Part shown: one piece after another, positions 45,390-58,737 of the stretch
Layout: the number at the start of each line of letters is the position of its first letter
Position numbering within the stretch: the first letter of the stretch is position 1
From: Brachypodium distachyon
Taxonomy: Eukaryota > Streptophyta > Magnoliopsida > Poales > Poaceae
Length of the DNA stretch: 64,000 nt
Direction: 5' to 3'
Assembly (NCBI RefSeq): GCF_000005505.3
Contig: NC_016135.3
Coordinates: 23,220,613 to 23,284,612 of the forward strand
The notes under the pieces: generated by a model
What the model was told of the DNA's origin: nothing
Database searches by the model: none
Seen by the model: only the letters and a program-made list of their open reading frames with translations
Program-made: the position numbers and the translations under genes

Positions 45390-48300
45390 ATGGCGGCGGC
45401 GCTGGAGTTCCTGGAGGCGCAAGGCGCGACGCGGCCGGAGCTGGCGGAGTGGTACACCGCCCTCGCCGATCTCTACCAGCGGAAGCTGTGGCACCAGCTC
45501 ACCCTCAAGCTCGACCAATTCCTCGCCCTCGCCGTCGTGCAGGTCCGGTTGACTCGATCCATCCCTCCCTGTTACCCCTCCTAGTAGTTGGTATCATGTA
45601 GCGGTGTTTGATCTGCTTTTAGTCTTAAAGGAGCCGCCCCTTTGGCTAGCTGTTAGGCTGATGCTGAACATGGGGCAGACGCCCTTGATCTCCTAGAAAA
45701 TATTGCTACCCAAATTAAGAATACTTGTTCCTGAAAATTGAAACCAGAAGGATTAGTTCCCTGTGTTCAATAGTAGATACACTGCTGCCAAGTTGCCAAC
45801 ACTGCCGCTTCAGAATTTCATGCACAATACTAGTTTGCTTGCTTCAGAGCAGCGTCGTAATTTCTCTGTGTTGATTTGTTCATTCTTTATGTTCAGACCT
45901 GTAATTCATTTTGTACTGCAACCTATAATTTTCTGATCGACTGATGAAGATACTGAGCATCGTTCACAAGTAGTGTTACTATAATCCCTAGGAAAACCGT
46001 GTATTCAAAGATATCCAAACCCCAGCATGTTCTTTTTCTTTCGGCAATTTGATCATTACATTAGCTATACACACAAACTCTCAAGTCTTGTCTGGCAGGA
46101 GTGTGTTTTTATCCCCAAGTGGATTGGGTATTTGAGGGGATTGGGTGTTCACCCAATACTCTGAAATCCCCTTCCACCCCACAACAATAGTATGGTGGAT
46201 TGTTTTTAATTGCACAAAAATAAGGTGTTTTGTAGGGAATATCTTGGGATTATCCCTTGTAATCCAGGCCTACCAAACGGCTCATTCAGGGTTTTTATAG
46301 TGTTTCTGGATTTGGAGGGGATAATACTCTACAAACTTGAATACTTTTCTACCAAACATGGCCTAATAGGTTACAGACTAATCCTAACAATTTTCTTCTT
46401 TCGTATTAATGCATGTCATATTGCAACATGTTCTCATATTTTCTGGGGATCTATTTTTGTGCTGTGAAACCCAAATTTACTCATTATATGTTGATTCATC
46501 CTGATTTGTTAGATACTTCTATTATTTTGATAATCTATTTTGGTTGCTTTCTTGACATTGCATTCCATGCCACTGGGCTTATCTTTCTTGTTGTTACAAC
46601 TCACAGGCGGGCGATGCTCTGATTCAGCTGTATAATCACTTCATCTCTGATTTTGAGACAAAGATCAATCTTCTTAAGTTTGCTCACTTCACAGTTGTAG
46701 TTTCACGGCAGTATTCAGATAAAGATGCTGGTATAAACTATCTGGAAGGCGTAATTTCAAAGCTGCATGAGACTCGGGAATCGCGTGTTGAAGAGCCCAT
46801 TCTCTATGTGAAGATGCAGATTGCCAATTTTCTTCTTGAGAAAGGGGATCAAAAGGAGTGCAAGAAACTGCTAGATGAGGGCAAAAACACTTTGGATAGC
46901 ATGGTCGATGTTGATCCTTCGGTACATGCGACCTATTACTGGATATGTTCTCAGTACCACAAAGTCTGTCAAGACTACTCCGAGTTTTACAAAAGTGCTC
47001 TTCTCTATCTTGCATACACAACAGTGGAGTCACTTTCAGAACCATTCAAACAGGTATTACTGCTTACCTACTCATTTGACCCGAAAACGTTGGGTTAGTG
47101 GTTGATGTATCTGATTTTCAGTTACTTCCTGCAGAACCTGGCATTTGACCTCTCACTTGCTGCTTTATTGGGTGACAACATATACAACTTCGGGGAGTTG
47201 CTTGCCCATCCAATTGTATGTTCATATTTCATATGTGCCTTTAATCTTTATTGTTTACTTGCCATCTACATTACCACTCTCTAGTGTCTTGTGATACCTA
47301 TGAATCTATGATTATCCTGTTAAGTAGCTAACTGAATGTAGGTTTTGTGATACTGGGTGACACATTCTTGTATAGATATTGTTAATTGCCGATTGCTGAT
47401 CACAAGAGGTGGGACAGTACGAATTTTATTAAAATTAATCTTCAATTCATATTTGAACAAAAGGTGGACGAGCTGTTATACTTAGCTCCGGACAATCACT
47501 CTGGTATATCACAAACAAGTATTATGTTTAGTTTCTTTTGAGAAAACCATGTTTGTGTTTCCGTTTTTGGTCATCTCATGGGAGCTCCATTCCTGTCTTC
47601 TTTGAGGTTATATTCAACTGATGTGATCATTCATAGTAATTTTACTGTTTTCTTTCTTATTTCTTGCCATTAGCATACATGTGTCGACTTAAAAAATTGG
47701 GGATTAAAAATATTATATTAAAATATCTGGTGCTTATATTGTTAAAACAAAGTTAGTGGTCATATTTACCTTGCGCAGCTCAATTCCTTCACTAAAAGTT
47801 CGAAGCTCATGGTGGCATTATCTTTAGTAGTGTCAGTCTGTTAGCTGTGAATTAATTGGCTGGACTGGCCTCGGTATATTTTTCATATGTATAGTGTCTT
47901 TTTGTGATTCTGGATCACCACAATCTGCATAATTGGGTTCTATCAGCATGCCCTTCTAATTCCTCTTCTGAATATCATGTAGATCCATAGCCTTGTTGGA
48001 ACAGCTGTGGAGTGGATTTATCATATGCTACAAGCATTCAACTCTGGCAATCTAGCGTTGTATCAGGAGCTCTGCAAAGTTCACATCACCGCTTTGACTG
48101 CACAACCTGCTTTGGTACAGAAGGAGAGGGAGCTACTTGAAAAGATCAATATCCTATGCTTGATGGAAATCATTTTCAGGTAATTCACACGGGGGTATAA
48201 ATGCAGTTTCAAGTTAAGATGTTGATTGATGTTAGCCATCTGCTGCTATTCATAGCAAAGCTTTGTCCCCTGAATTTCTTCATACATTGCAGCCGAGCAT

Positions 48301-48679
48301 CTGAAGACCGTACAATCCCACTGAGCACTATAGCTGAACAGACCAGACTCTCAGTCGAGGATGTGGAGTATCTTCTAATGAAGAGCCTCTCTGTAAGTCT
48401 CACACTCCGGGCGCACTCGTGTTTCCCCTTCTCTTTTTGTGGCTTGTACCTTCTTAGAACGGAAATGGTGACACAATTTTTGCTCTCTTGCAGGCTCATC
48501 TTATTGAAGGCATAATTGATCAGGTTGACGGGACTGTCCATGTTTCGTGGGTGCAACCAAGGGTCCTTGGTGTCGACCAAGTAAAATCCCTACGTGACCG
48601 GCTGGATACTTGGGTCGGAAAGGTGCACACAACCTTGTTATCTGTTGAAGCCGAGACACCGGACTTGATATCTTCGTGA
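45390..48679 (+). CDS. RPN9: 26S proteasome lid subunit RPN9 (non-ATPase subunit 13)
   Basis: Six exons: 45390-45542, 46607-47053, 47135-47215, 47983-48179, 48293-48392, 48494-48679, giving 387 residues, as for plant RPN9. The protein is a PCI-domain scaffold subunit of the 19S regulatory particle lid and helps to place the deubiquitinase module. The N-terminal half is helical (LEFLEAQGATRPELAEWYTA; FETKINLLKFAHFTV). The C-terminal PCI part contains EKINILCLMEIIF, STIAEQTRLSVEDVEYLLMK and the end helix region DQVKSLRDRLDTW. All junctions use GT-AG with conserved phase. Intron 1 (1.06 kb) contains a block at about 46085-46370 that may be an old MITE. It is divergent from AE7, sharing the upstream region. 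Confidence 0.95.
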
Positions 48680-49999
48680 TCTTCTTCGGGTCCTCGTCGA
48701 AGGACGGCTGTAACCTTACACAAAACGAATTGAGGAATTTGAATTTGTATTGATTCTTTAGCTTGCAAGGTCGCAAAACCTAGAAAGATTTGTAAACATG
48801 TTGGCTCTTATTTTTATCTGGATGTGGAACCCGCTGTATGAGAAATGGATTGTTTGCCATCTCTTTCCAGATGCTTACTACTATGGTCTAGTTTGATTTG
48901 AATCCCTGAACTAGTGTCCTAGCAAACAATGTCAGACAGCTCACCATCCGTGCGTCGACAGTTTTGTCCGATCTTCAGTCCCCATCTTATACGAATTACG
49001 AAGGATCGATCAGCAGACGTGGAGCTCGATTGGCGGCGCAACGCAGCAGGCAGTAGCGGCGACGGAACACTTGCATTTCTGCTGTACTGTTGTTTGATGT
49101 TAGGATGCTTCCTCTGTTGGAGTGAATCTCAAATGCTTCCTCGTCCATCACGCATCCTTTCTTTGTTGGAGTTGTTTTGAGTTTGAGGGACCCCATCACG
49201 AATGACGTATCATGTTCTTAGCTTCTCTTTTTTCTTTCAGACGGGGTTCCGGTCGGACTCGGGCAGCCCAAGCCTACAATAGAAGGCCAGAGGACCTGCC
49301 TAGCCCATCAAGCAACAGTCGCCAGTCCGGACTCCGGAGTAAACCGTGGCCAAAGAGAGACGGCCTGCCGCCGCCTGGCCACCCCCGCCGGAGTTCTTCC
49401 ACGAGCTTCCGCCCGCCTCTGCCGGGCTACACGCGGCTCCGCCAAGCCTCCCCGCACGGCCCCGCTCCCGCTCTCCGCCAGTGGCTAGGTCGCCGACTCG
49501 CCGTCTCCCACAAATAGGTCTCCCTGTCTCAGCGATTTCTTCGGCCTGCAGCCCCCAACGGTAGTCTCCACTCCAACCCCGCCTCCCCCCCCCCCCCCCC
49601 CCGCCTAAACCCCCTAAATTCCTACCTTCATTTGTGCTGTACTGTTGTTTGATGTTATTCCCCTCAGTTCCCACTGATTTCAATGCTCGTATTTGTAGTT
49701 TGGTGTACAGATCAAATGAATGTATGATGAATTGATGAGTCGATTCCAAGTATATGCTCAAATTATACTGTAGTTTGGAACATTGAATATTGATGCCAAC
49801 AACGCATATGAATTTGCTAAACCATTGAATTTAGTGTTCAAATTATTAGGAATTATTTATATAAGATTTACTGCTCATATGGCTTGCACATGGGGGAATT
49901 TTCAGCCCAAACTCTTTTTGGGGGTGCTTTGGGTAAGCAAGTCCTGGCTCCACCGCCTGACGCCCTCCTCCGTGCTGGAATATCTTGTTTGCCAGGAAA
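48680..49999. other. RPN9 3' region and HBS1 leader/promoter
   Basis: The first 250 bases are the RPN9 3' side. From about 49200 the DNA is GC-rich, consistent with the promoter and first leader exon of HBS1. An acceptor-like TTTGCCAG lies just before GAAAATG at 49996, suggesting a leader intron ending there. No other gene was seen. Confidence 0.45.
49585..49602. repeat. C18 homopolymer
   Basis: An uninterrupted run of 18 C in the GC-rich region upstream of HBS1. Confidence 0.85.
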
Positions 50000-52900
50000 A
50001 TGCCTCGCAAGATTTTCTCCGGTCCCGATTGTGATGATGAGTACGATGATTATGATGAGTATGAGGATGATTATTATGATTCTGATGAGGCTGGACAGGG
50101 TGACATTCAGCCACCTGTGAAGGAGAAAGGTATGTGTTCAAGCTACTAGACCTTTTATCCACTGGTTTCACTACATCAACTACAAGGAGGATATTTATTT
50201 AAGTTCAATAGCTTTATATCTGATATTGTTGTCAATTACAGCATTGTAGGTTGTTTGGCGATTGTATATCTGTAGTGTTCATGTTACACGTTTGTTTCCC
50301 TTATGCTTGATACCACATTCCATAGACTCAGTATGACCAATAAAAATATCACATACAGTATATAAGCCTCTCCAATGCCATTGTTTCTGTGTAAACAAAT
50401 TTTGATGACATTATAGCTTATCACTAATGATGCCCTGGTCTTGCATCGATTTCCGCTGCTATTTAGCCCATCAATTGCTAATAATTTCAACTGATTGGTG
50501 TTGATTGCAAGTGCATGTTTCCATTTGTATCGTCGAGATGCATCCGTGAAATAATGGCCTCTTACCTGTGAAGTGGCCATCTTCTTCTAGAATGTTGTGG
50601 ATTTTTTAAGGATTGTTTGTGCGTATGCATTTTGTAAGTGAAATATCCTCTATCCATCCAGCAAACCAGTCAAAAATTACTTGGGAAAATTACCACGAAT
50701 TTAAGATGGCTCGAATTAGTTAGAACGTGAAACTTTGCAGGCTACCTGTTGGAATTAGCCATTTTTCTCGCTGTCGCTTATGGACATACAGCTTTGGATG
50801 TTCTGCACCTTTATGGAATACATGTAGAAGTTTGTCACCTTTATGGAATGTTTTACATTGTTAATTCTGTTTATTAGTTTATCCGCCTTCAGTTTGTCAC
50901 CTTGTTGTCTTATATTACTCCGCTACTCTTTTGTAGAGTCATTGAAGAATTCATCAAATAAAGTGCCTGTTCTTTGGAAGTGCTCCATGTGCACATTTGA
51001 CAATCATGAAACTATGGTATATTGTGAGATGTGTGGGGTTTTCCGGGAATCTTTCGTCAAATCTGCCAAGGATGGTTTGATAAAAGGTATCCGGTCTGAC
51101 ATGTTTCTACCATTCTGATTATTCTTGAATTTTAATCGGCGTATGCATCAGAAATTGCAAATTGCAATGTAATCTTATTTGCTATTGCTGTAACCATTAG
51201 GTTCCATCAATGGAGTATCAAGTGATTCTGGGACATACGCAGTGTCAAGCTCTGATTCTGCCAAGATTCCAGCGAAGACTGGTACGACAAACTTTCATGG
51301 TGATTCCGAGAAAAAGTGTGCTATCACATCCAATGATAAAGGTATTATTGGTGTGCATTGCCATTGGTTTCATGAATCTATATTTATTCTAACTAAGAAC
51401 CCTGCTCTTTTGTACCTTGAAGCTTCTCCTTCGTTATCACACCAATAAATATGAAAAATAGGAAATAAGGGGAAAATGGTAATCTACATTTACAATAGAA
51501 CCAATCATATTTTCTTATGTTATGTCTTGGAAACATACCTTTGGTTCTTTTTTCCCTCTATGCACCAATATTTCCCTCTTCTAGTGCCTTTACGAACTAT
51601 ATGCTTTCTTTGCTCATTCTAAAGCACTCTTTGGTCCAATAATTTGCTTTGCTTATTTGTTTAGCAGCATTAGACCTTCTGTAAATAAAGTTTGGATGAA
51701 AACGTTGTCAACTCATACATTTTAAATCTGATTCAAATCGCTTGTTTCGATACTTTGTCATTTCTGGTCGATATCTTGTTTGCCTTCTGAATCAAGTTTT
51801 TCTGGGGTGAAGTTGCAATGCTGCTCTTACCATTACCAGTTTTTAATATGTTGGTTAATTAGCTTAACGGTTGAAAATAAAGGCTTTAGCTTTGTTTTTC
51901 ATTCCTCCTTATTTCAATTATTTGTGCATTTGAACAGTTAATTCCACACAGCTAGCATCTGTTGGTAGCTCATCAGGCACCGGAAGAAAGAAGCAACCCA
52001 TTATACGACCTGAAGAAGACGTGCCTGTCGAGAGGACAAGTCAATTGATTGCCGATCATTTTCAACCCATGGGGGACCAGAGTAGTAGGGCTAGCAGCTC
52101 GGCACAGAATAAGGATTCGATGCAGACACTTTCTTCGAGCATAAGTGAGTTAAGTATAGAAAAGAATAATATAAATGTCACAAAACCTTATTTACTAGAA
52201 GACTATAAGGCTGAGGAATGGATGCTAGCTGATCAAGCGTCCGGGATGCTGAGCCAACTAAACCTTGCAATAGTAGGTTACTATTCTTTTGTTGTGACCT
52301 GTCAACTCAGTATCTACTCTTTTCATATTTGTTCATCTAGAAGTGCTTTCGCTTTGTCTAAAGTTGTACTTATCTCTAAACAATTTGGTTAGGTGGGTCA
52401 TGTTGATTCTGGCAAGTCAACACTCTCTGGGAGATTGCTGCACCTATTAGGAAGGATATCGAAAAAAGAGATGCACAAAAATGAGAAGGAGGCCAAGGAG
52501 AAAGTAAGTTACTCCTGCCTTTGTGTCAGCCCCTCTTCTTCACCTTTGATATACCACTCACATCTTACTGTCTTTGTGCTGTTATTCATTTATCCAGGGC
52601 TCCTCTTCTTCACCTTTGATGTACCACTCATATCTTACTGTGTTTGTGCTGTTGTTCATTTATCCAGGGAAAGGGGTCATTTGCTTATGCATGGGCCATG
52701 GATGAGAGCACTGAAGAAAGAGAAAGAGGTGTCACAATGACAGTGGCTGTGGCTTATTTCGAGACCAAGAAGTACCGTGTAGTTTTGCTCGACTCTCCCG
52801 GCCACAAAGATTTTGTGCCAAATATGATATCTGGTGCAACACAAGCTGATGCAGCTATTCTTGTGGTTGATGCTTCAACTGGTTCTTTTGAAGCTGGCAT

Positions 52901-54563
52901 GAATGGTGCAGGAGGGATAAGTATTGGGCAGACAAAGGAGCATGCTCAGCTTATTAGAAGCTTTGGTGTTGAACAGCTTATTGTTGCAGTCAACAAGATG
53001 GATGCCATTGGGTACTCCAAAGAAAGATTGGAGTTCATCAAGGTACAACTTGGAAGTTTTCTGCGGTCATGCAACTTCAAAGATTCATCTGTCACCTGGA
53101 TTCCTCTAAGTGCTGTAGAAAATCAAAATTTGATTCAACCTCCTTCGGATGCTCGTTTTACCTCCTGGTAAGCTCTGTTTCTGGTGGACATTTCCCCCCC
53201 TTTTTATTTTTTAAATACAACATTATGTGAGTTCTTCCAGTGCAGCAGATGTTGTATCATTTGTAATTAAATGTTTGGTTTCAGGTGCTAAATTTGATTC
53301 TTTTATTTAACATATGCGATCTTAACAAAGTCCCTATGTTTATCTCCACAACTTGAATCTTAAAATGGAGATATCTTTTCAGGTATCGAGGGTCCTGTCT
53401 CTTGGATGCTATAGACTCATTGCAGCTTCCTTCTCGGGATGTTACAAAACCCCTCGTTCTTCCTATATGTGATGTTATCAAGTCTCAGTTGACAGGACAG
53501 CTTGCAGCTTTTGGAAAATTAGAAGCTGGGGCTATTCGAAATGGTTCAAAGGTAGATCCCTCTCTTTTTTTTTTCTCTTCAGAAGCTATCAATATACATG
53601 TATTGCATCAAGGCCAATTGCAACAATGAGGGTAGATTGATTCAAGTCTATTCCTATCGATCCTTGCTTGTGGCATGCCAGCAACTGCATGATGTAAAAA
53701 TATGTTCTGGGAATGTCATTTCCATTTGTCTTGCTTGATACTTCAATTGAATGTTTATGTACTACAATGATCCTTACATCACTTTGGAAATAAAAGCTCT
53801 GGACATTTATATTTTTCCTGACGCTTGTATTTTTTTTCCTTGTGCAGGTTTTAGTTTTACCCTGTGGGCAAGAAGCAACAGTGAAAACCATCGAACGAGA
53901 CTCTAGTTCATGCAGCATAGCGAGGGCTGGTGACAATGTATCAGTTTGTTTACAGGGTGTTGATGGTAACCGAATAATACCTGGTGGGGTTCTTTGCCAC
54001 CCTGGTTTCCCGGTTCTTGTAGCCGACTACCTGGAGCTAAAGATTCGTGTATTGGACATCACTGTTCCCATTCTTATTGGTTATCAGGTAAAGATATGTC
54101 TTATAACCAAAACTCTGTTTGATTAGCTCCTTTTCCAGTGTAATAATAGCAATGTTATTGACATAGGTGGAGTTTCACATACATCATGTAAAGGAAGCTG
54201 CAAAAATAACAAAAATCATGGCATTACTTGACAAGACAGGCAAGCCAAGTAAAACAGCACCACGATTTCTTAAATCAAAGCAGAGTGCTGTCGTACAGGT
54301 AAAAAGCGAGCAGTGATCCTTCTAAACATCTAGGTTTTATTTATGTGTACACCATGAGATCACATCATTGTGGTGGAAACAATGCAGTACACCAATTGCA
54401 ATCTTGTAAAGCCCTTGCTTTTTATCAGGTCAAGCTAGATGGAGCTGTCTGTGTTCAGGAATTCTCCAAGTGCCGAGCTCTTGGGAGGGCATTCTTAAGG
54501 TCGTCTGGAAGCACAATCGCTGTTGGTATCATAAATAAGATTTTGGGGCAATATCAGAACTAA
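50000..54563 (+). CDS. HBS1: HBS1 ribosome-rescue GTPase (EF1A-like) with N-terminal zinc finger
   Basis: Ten exons: 50000-50129, 50937-51086, 51201-51341, 51938-52272, 52393-52503, 52668-53167, 53383-53551, 53848-54087, 54167-54298, 54429-54563, giving 680 residues. HBS1 with Pelota/Dom34 recognises stalled ribosomes for no-go and non-stop decay. The N-terminus ([20 protein letters not shown]) is the acidic HBS1 tail. A RanBP2-type zinc finger follows (W57, C59, C62, C73, C76). A serine-rich linker (94-250) leads to the GTPase with P-loop GHVDSGKS (254-261), DSPGH (331-335) and NKMD (398-401), then two beta-barrel domains. Exon 5 starts precisely before the P-loop. Intron 5 has a duplicated 3' splice-site segment. 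In plants the HBS1 gene is reported to give a SKI7-like isoform by alternative splicing. Nothing here proves that isoform. Confidence 0.94.
52531..52670. repeat. 70-bp tandem duplication covering HBS1 intron 5 acceptor
   Basis: Units 52531-52600 and 52601-52670 are about 93% alike and both contain CTCTTCTTCACCTTTGAT and a pyrimidine tract ending in TTTATCCAGGG. The intron therefore carries two near-identical 3' splice sites, 70 bases apart. The protein sequence requires the second (exon 6 begins at 52668). Confidence 0.9.
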
Positions 54564-54899
54564 AAGACCTGTTCCTATGTTGTCAAAAACCTGGACGTAG
54601 CTGCCTCGCAAGATCTGTACCTCAGTTGACTCACTTCTACTAGCAGGCCATTCCAAAAGCATGGCGATGCCAATTTTGTTTTATTTTTGCTCCTCGCCAT
54701 AGCTGTTGTGCGTTATACTGCTGAGATATGCCTTGTAAAAATATCTACACCCGTGGGTTATTTGTCTTAAATTCTGAGTTTCTTTTGGTTAAGCTGGTAA
54801 ACGTAACTATACCTTCGGCCTGTGGGTTGTGACTAACGTTCACATTTTTTTATACTTCCTAAGGGCTTCAATTTGTCAAAAAATGAACATACTTATATA

Positions 54900-55022
54900 C
54901 CTCCTCCGTCCAACAGAGGATGTCTCAACTTTGACTAAATTTGAATGCATCTATACACTAAGTCATGTATAGATACATTTAATTTTGACAAACTTGAGAC
55001 ATCTTTTGTTGGACGAAGGGAG
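54900..55022. mobile_element. Stowaway-type MITE downstream of HBS1
   Basis: About 123 bp, starting CCTCCTCCGTCCAACAGAGG and ending CTTTTGTTGGACGAAGGGAG, with TA on both sides. It lies about 340 bases after the HBS1 stop codon. Confidence 0.87.
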
Positions 55023-58000
55023 TACTAAAATTTGTCTAGATACATTACGGAGCTGACTAGTGTGACACTTGATCTGAGGTTGAGACATCTCCTGAACAAT
55101 CTATCCCCGTACAACATTCTAAACACAATAAAAACCAATGGGTCGGTTCCTGAACAAATCTAATGAACTACCAGAATACGAGGTGTTTCTCATGAATGGT
55201 GATGATGGAATGCGTGTACTTCGGGAGTTTTTTGGGGTAGTTTAAGAGCGCAAGGTGTTCACTGATCACACGTAAGGCCCCCGTAGCCGGTAGGGGTGCA
55301 AAACGCAGGAACAGGGACAAAAATACAGTGATATGATAGAATTGTAGTCATAAGATTAGAAAACAGGGGGGAGATTCCTAAAAGGCCTGTTTAGCACTAG
55401 AATTTTTTAAAGGTGTGTGGTGTTTTTCTCTGGCCCAGCCGACAACACTGGAAAGTGGCATTGGCTGTTTGTCAGTTGTCTCGCTGGACGAAAACCCCAC
55501 GTAGCCCGAAAAACACGTCCTCTCTCTAAAAAAAAGCCCTGAAAAACATGTCAAGTCTGGGAAAATCTGAGAGTATAGATGGCCAACGGGCTGGCTCTTT
55601 TGGCAAAGCCCGAAAGCCCACCGGGATTGGACCGTTAGCTCCCGGCCTGGCACGAAAATAATCGGGCCGGGCCGGCCTAAGGCCCCGCGGCTGTGCCAAG
55701 CCTGGGCTTCAACCTCAGGCCCGTATATTTTTTTTCTCTTTTTTAGTTTTCCTATATATGGGCCATAAATCCTCACATTTTTGGCCCGGCTCAACACTTT
55801 TGGCCCATTTTCTGTCCATTTTTAGCCTATTCTGCTTTTTTTAATTTTTTTCTTAACTGGGCCTTGTTCGTTGGTGGGCTTTCCTCGGGCCTGGCCTGGC
55901 CCATATATTCCCAGGCTTCACCAGGCCATGCCCTGGACAGGCCCATTTAGCAGATAACGGGCTGGCCCGAGAGCGAGGTGAACTCGCGTTTCTCTCGCCT
56001 CTGCGTCGCTCGCCCGCCTCCGCGATGTCCCCCTCCGCGCCACACCCCCTCCGCGCCACAGACGCTTGCCTCCTCCCGTCCGCAAGGCCATCGACCTCCA
56101 CCCCTCTCCCTTCATGAGCGGCGTTCGACCTCCGTTGCCGGCCGCAACGGCAGTGACCTTGACCGCCATCACACACCCCTCTCTCTTCTAGTCTACTCTA
56201 CGTCGCCTTTGACTTTGTCTCTATAACCCAGTCAAAAGCAGAGCAGAGGATAACTTCATGTTTTGTGTTTTCAGTATGTTTGAACAGAGAGTTTTAATAG
56301 TGTGCCATGAGGATAACTTCATGTTTTGTGGTCAGGTTCTATGAGCATTATTGTCATACTGGAACAAATATTCTTTTCTCAGCAGTACCTACTACCCGGT
56401 AGTATATATGTTGTATTTCTAACGATAATGTGCACAAGAAAAGTTCCCATGACCAGTTGTTTGTACTTTATCGATTAGTACTCGTCATTAGTGTGTCTAA
56501 GCTTAATTACATCCTAGTACCTTTGGACTTGGTGGTTCTCTATACAGTAAGTAGCTTTTACTGTGACTTTGATTAAGGCTTATAGTTCACTATAGCACGG
56601 TACAAGTTCGAAACGCTTAGCTTAATCTCCACTGGAAGTTTCTGCTTCGGTGGGTGGATGGGCCGGGTACGTTTGAACTCGAGCAAAGCCTTGCTTGATA
56701 AGGGCAGTCGTTTGGCAACACTTAAAATCTCTAGTTTTGCTAGGTGATATTGTCAGCAACTGCAACAAAAACCTTGCCGTCAAAGGAGAGCCAAATTGGC
56801 TCTCTGCACGGCGAGCCCACGTCTTTCTCTCAGACCAACACCAAAATCAAGGTTCAACCGTAACGAGCTAGCTAACCAGATGACTAGGGTTGCTTTGCTG
56901 GGACATGCGGCGCCACCACGTCTTCCACAGCGGCTAGTAGGCATGGCAGGAGACGGAACCAAACACACTGTAATCAGGGTCCACTACCTGAAAGAAAGGA
57001 GAAGAGATGATAATCAATGGAGCACTGTTGGAGTCACGAGGATTAACAGCAGTAGACGAGCTCTCCAAGTCACTTTCAGATGGTTCCGGCCATGCTGCCA
57101 GTTCAGATTTGCCGTTAAAAACATAACAGTCCGTTGGCAACCAATAATTCATCTCATTTAGTAGAAATGAAATGAAATCCAATTTTTGATAGGATGTCAT
57201 TTGGTTGAATTTGAATTTCAGGTTCAAAAAATCATGCTTGTCTACCACATAAAATTATAGAGTGAGAGACAATTTCCATAGAAATGATGACTTTTAAATA
57301 GAAATTGGTATTAGTTATGATTAGTTATAGTGATTCTAGAAATTTTAGATTGAATTCATGTGTCCAATTCCATGTCACCCAAACAAATTATAAGAGTTAA
57401 GAAAAATGGAACATGCGGTACGGGACCTGTCGCAGTCTCGCCTCCCCGACTCCCCGTCCCAGCTCCGCATGCCACATTAAGCAACGCAGCCACACGATCC
57501 GCGAGTCAAGAGCCCTAACGCTTCACGTGTTGCCCCTGGCGTGTCGCTGCACGCCATGAACCTGCAGGCTGCAGCCGGGCAGCCGGCGTGCGTTAATTAA
57601 ACGTCGAGACAATTGTAAAACGACTGTAAACCTTTACTGCCTCTAGGAGTCTAGGCAGCTTATCCTTTCTATAAACGATGATACGACGTATTCTAGGAAA
57701 AAAAAACGTCGAGACAAAATTTGCCGGCGTAATCGCCGTCATCTGAGGCTGAGTGCACGATTAGGCGGCAGGCCGGCAGCAACAACGCCATAACGTTGTG
57801 CTGTGTATGTGCGTTTGTTTTGTTTCACCCTGCAGCCGTCTCGTGATTCATGGGCCCCAGCGTCGCCGTGCACCAACCGCTCGATCGACCAGAGAGAGTG
57901 TACCGTACCACACGTGCATGCGTTGATGCTGGATGCGTCCCCATGGAGTCGACCGTGGTGGGGACGAGGCAGAAAGCTGGGTGTATTTGGTTTGCTATAA

Positions 58001-58562
58001 AAAATACCAAACCAATTTTTTTGTCATTAACCAAAATTTGGAGTGTGTTTGGATGGTAACCAAATATTTGGCTAGCCAATGTTTCTTTGTTAACTTTTGT
58101 TTAACTTTGGTCAAGATTGGTTAACTCATGTGCTACCAAAGGCATAACCAATTATTTGACTAATCAAATTTTTGGTAAGATAACTTAACGCTCAAATCAA
58201 ACAGCCCCGAAGCATCCGTGCCAAAATGCCCGCCACTCTGCTCCGGATCTCGAACGTGCGGGCATTTCCGCATAAATCTACCCGGCCAGCAGTCGCCGAC
58301 GAGAGGGCGGCCGGTTCACGGTCCACGGGCCCGAAATCGAACACGTTGAACGTAACGGTCTGTTCGCGGGGCCGTAACGGAGATGCGCCCGCCGTAAACG
58401 ACCCCGTTAAAGGCGTGAAACGTAATGGCCTTTGCGTGCCGTGACGGATCGAGCGTGGCGGCAAACGCTGAAACGCACGGGGCGGCAGCGAGTCAATGTG
58501 GCAGGAGCAGAATGCACCGCCCTCGATCAAGCCCATCGCGCTCCCGTGAGACCCGTATGCCG
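55023..58562. other. Intergenic region with decayed repeats
   Basis: No gene was recognised. Between 55580 and 55960 GGGCC/GCCCG words are dense, as in the hAT MITE at 33264, but borders are unclear. A GC-rich patch at 55960-56200 has open frames in several phases without domain character. AT-rich stretches at 57170-57380 and 57980-58205 contain TTTGGTT/AACCAAA words at their edges that may be old MITEs. Nothing else stands out. Confidence 0.4.
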
Positions 58563-58570
58563 TATATAAA
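58563..58570 (+). promoter_or_regulatory. TATA box upstream of DUF241-like gene
   Basis: TATATAAA lies 168 bases before the ATG at 58738, at a normal distance for a plant gene with a leader of about 135 bases. Its survival suggests the gene lost function recently or that the frame error below is not real. Confidence 0.55.
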
Positions 58571-58737
58571 CACACGGCTACGGTAGCCTTGGCAAGCTAC
58601 CAGTCTACCACCTGTGGTCTATCACGCGCGTTCCCGGGACCCAACCGCACTCAGCTTCAATAAACCAGCCTCCCTTTTCGCCACTCGGCACGCTCAAAAA
58701 AGAAAGCACGGACGCCATTCGGGGAACCAAAAACACG

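Noticed and set aside
46085..46370. Possible Tourist- or hAT-type MITE in RPN9 intron 1
   Set aside because: The right edge (TACCAAACATGGCCTAA) looks terminal, but no matching left end or target duplication could be found.
55580..55960. GGGCC-rich block resembling the hAT MITE at 33264
   Set aside because: No terminal repeats or 8-bp duplication could be paired. Left as a decayed repeat.
57978..58206. Possible MITE with TTTGGTT/AACCAAA words
   Set aside because: The ends GGGTGTATTTGGTTTG and, inverted, GGGGCTGTTTGATTTG are similar, but no target duplication is visible, so it was not listed as an element.
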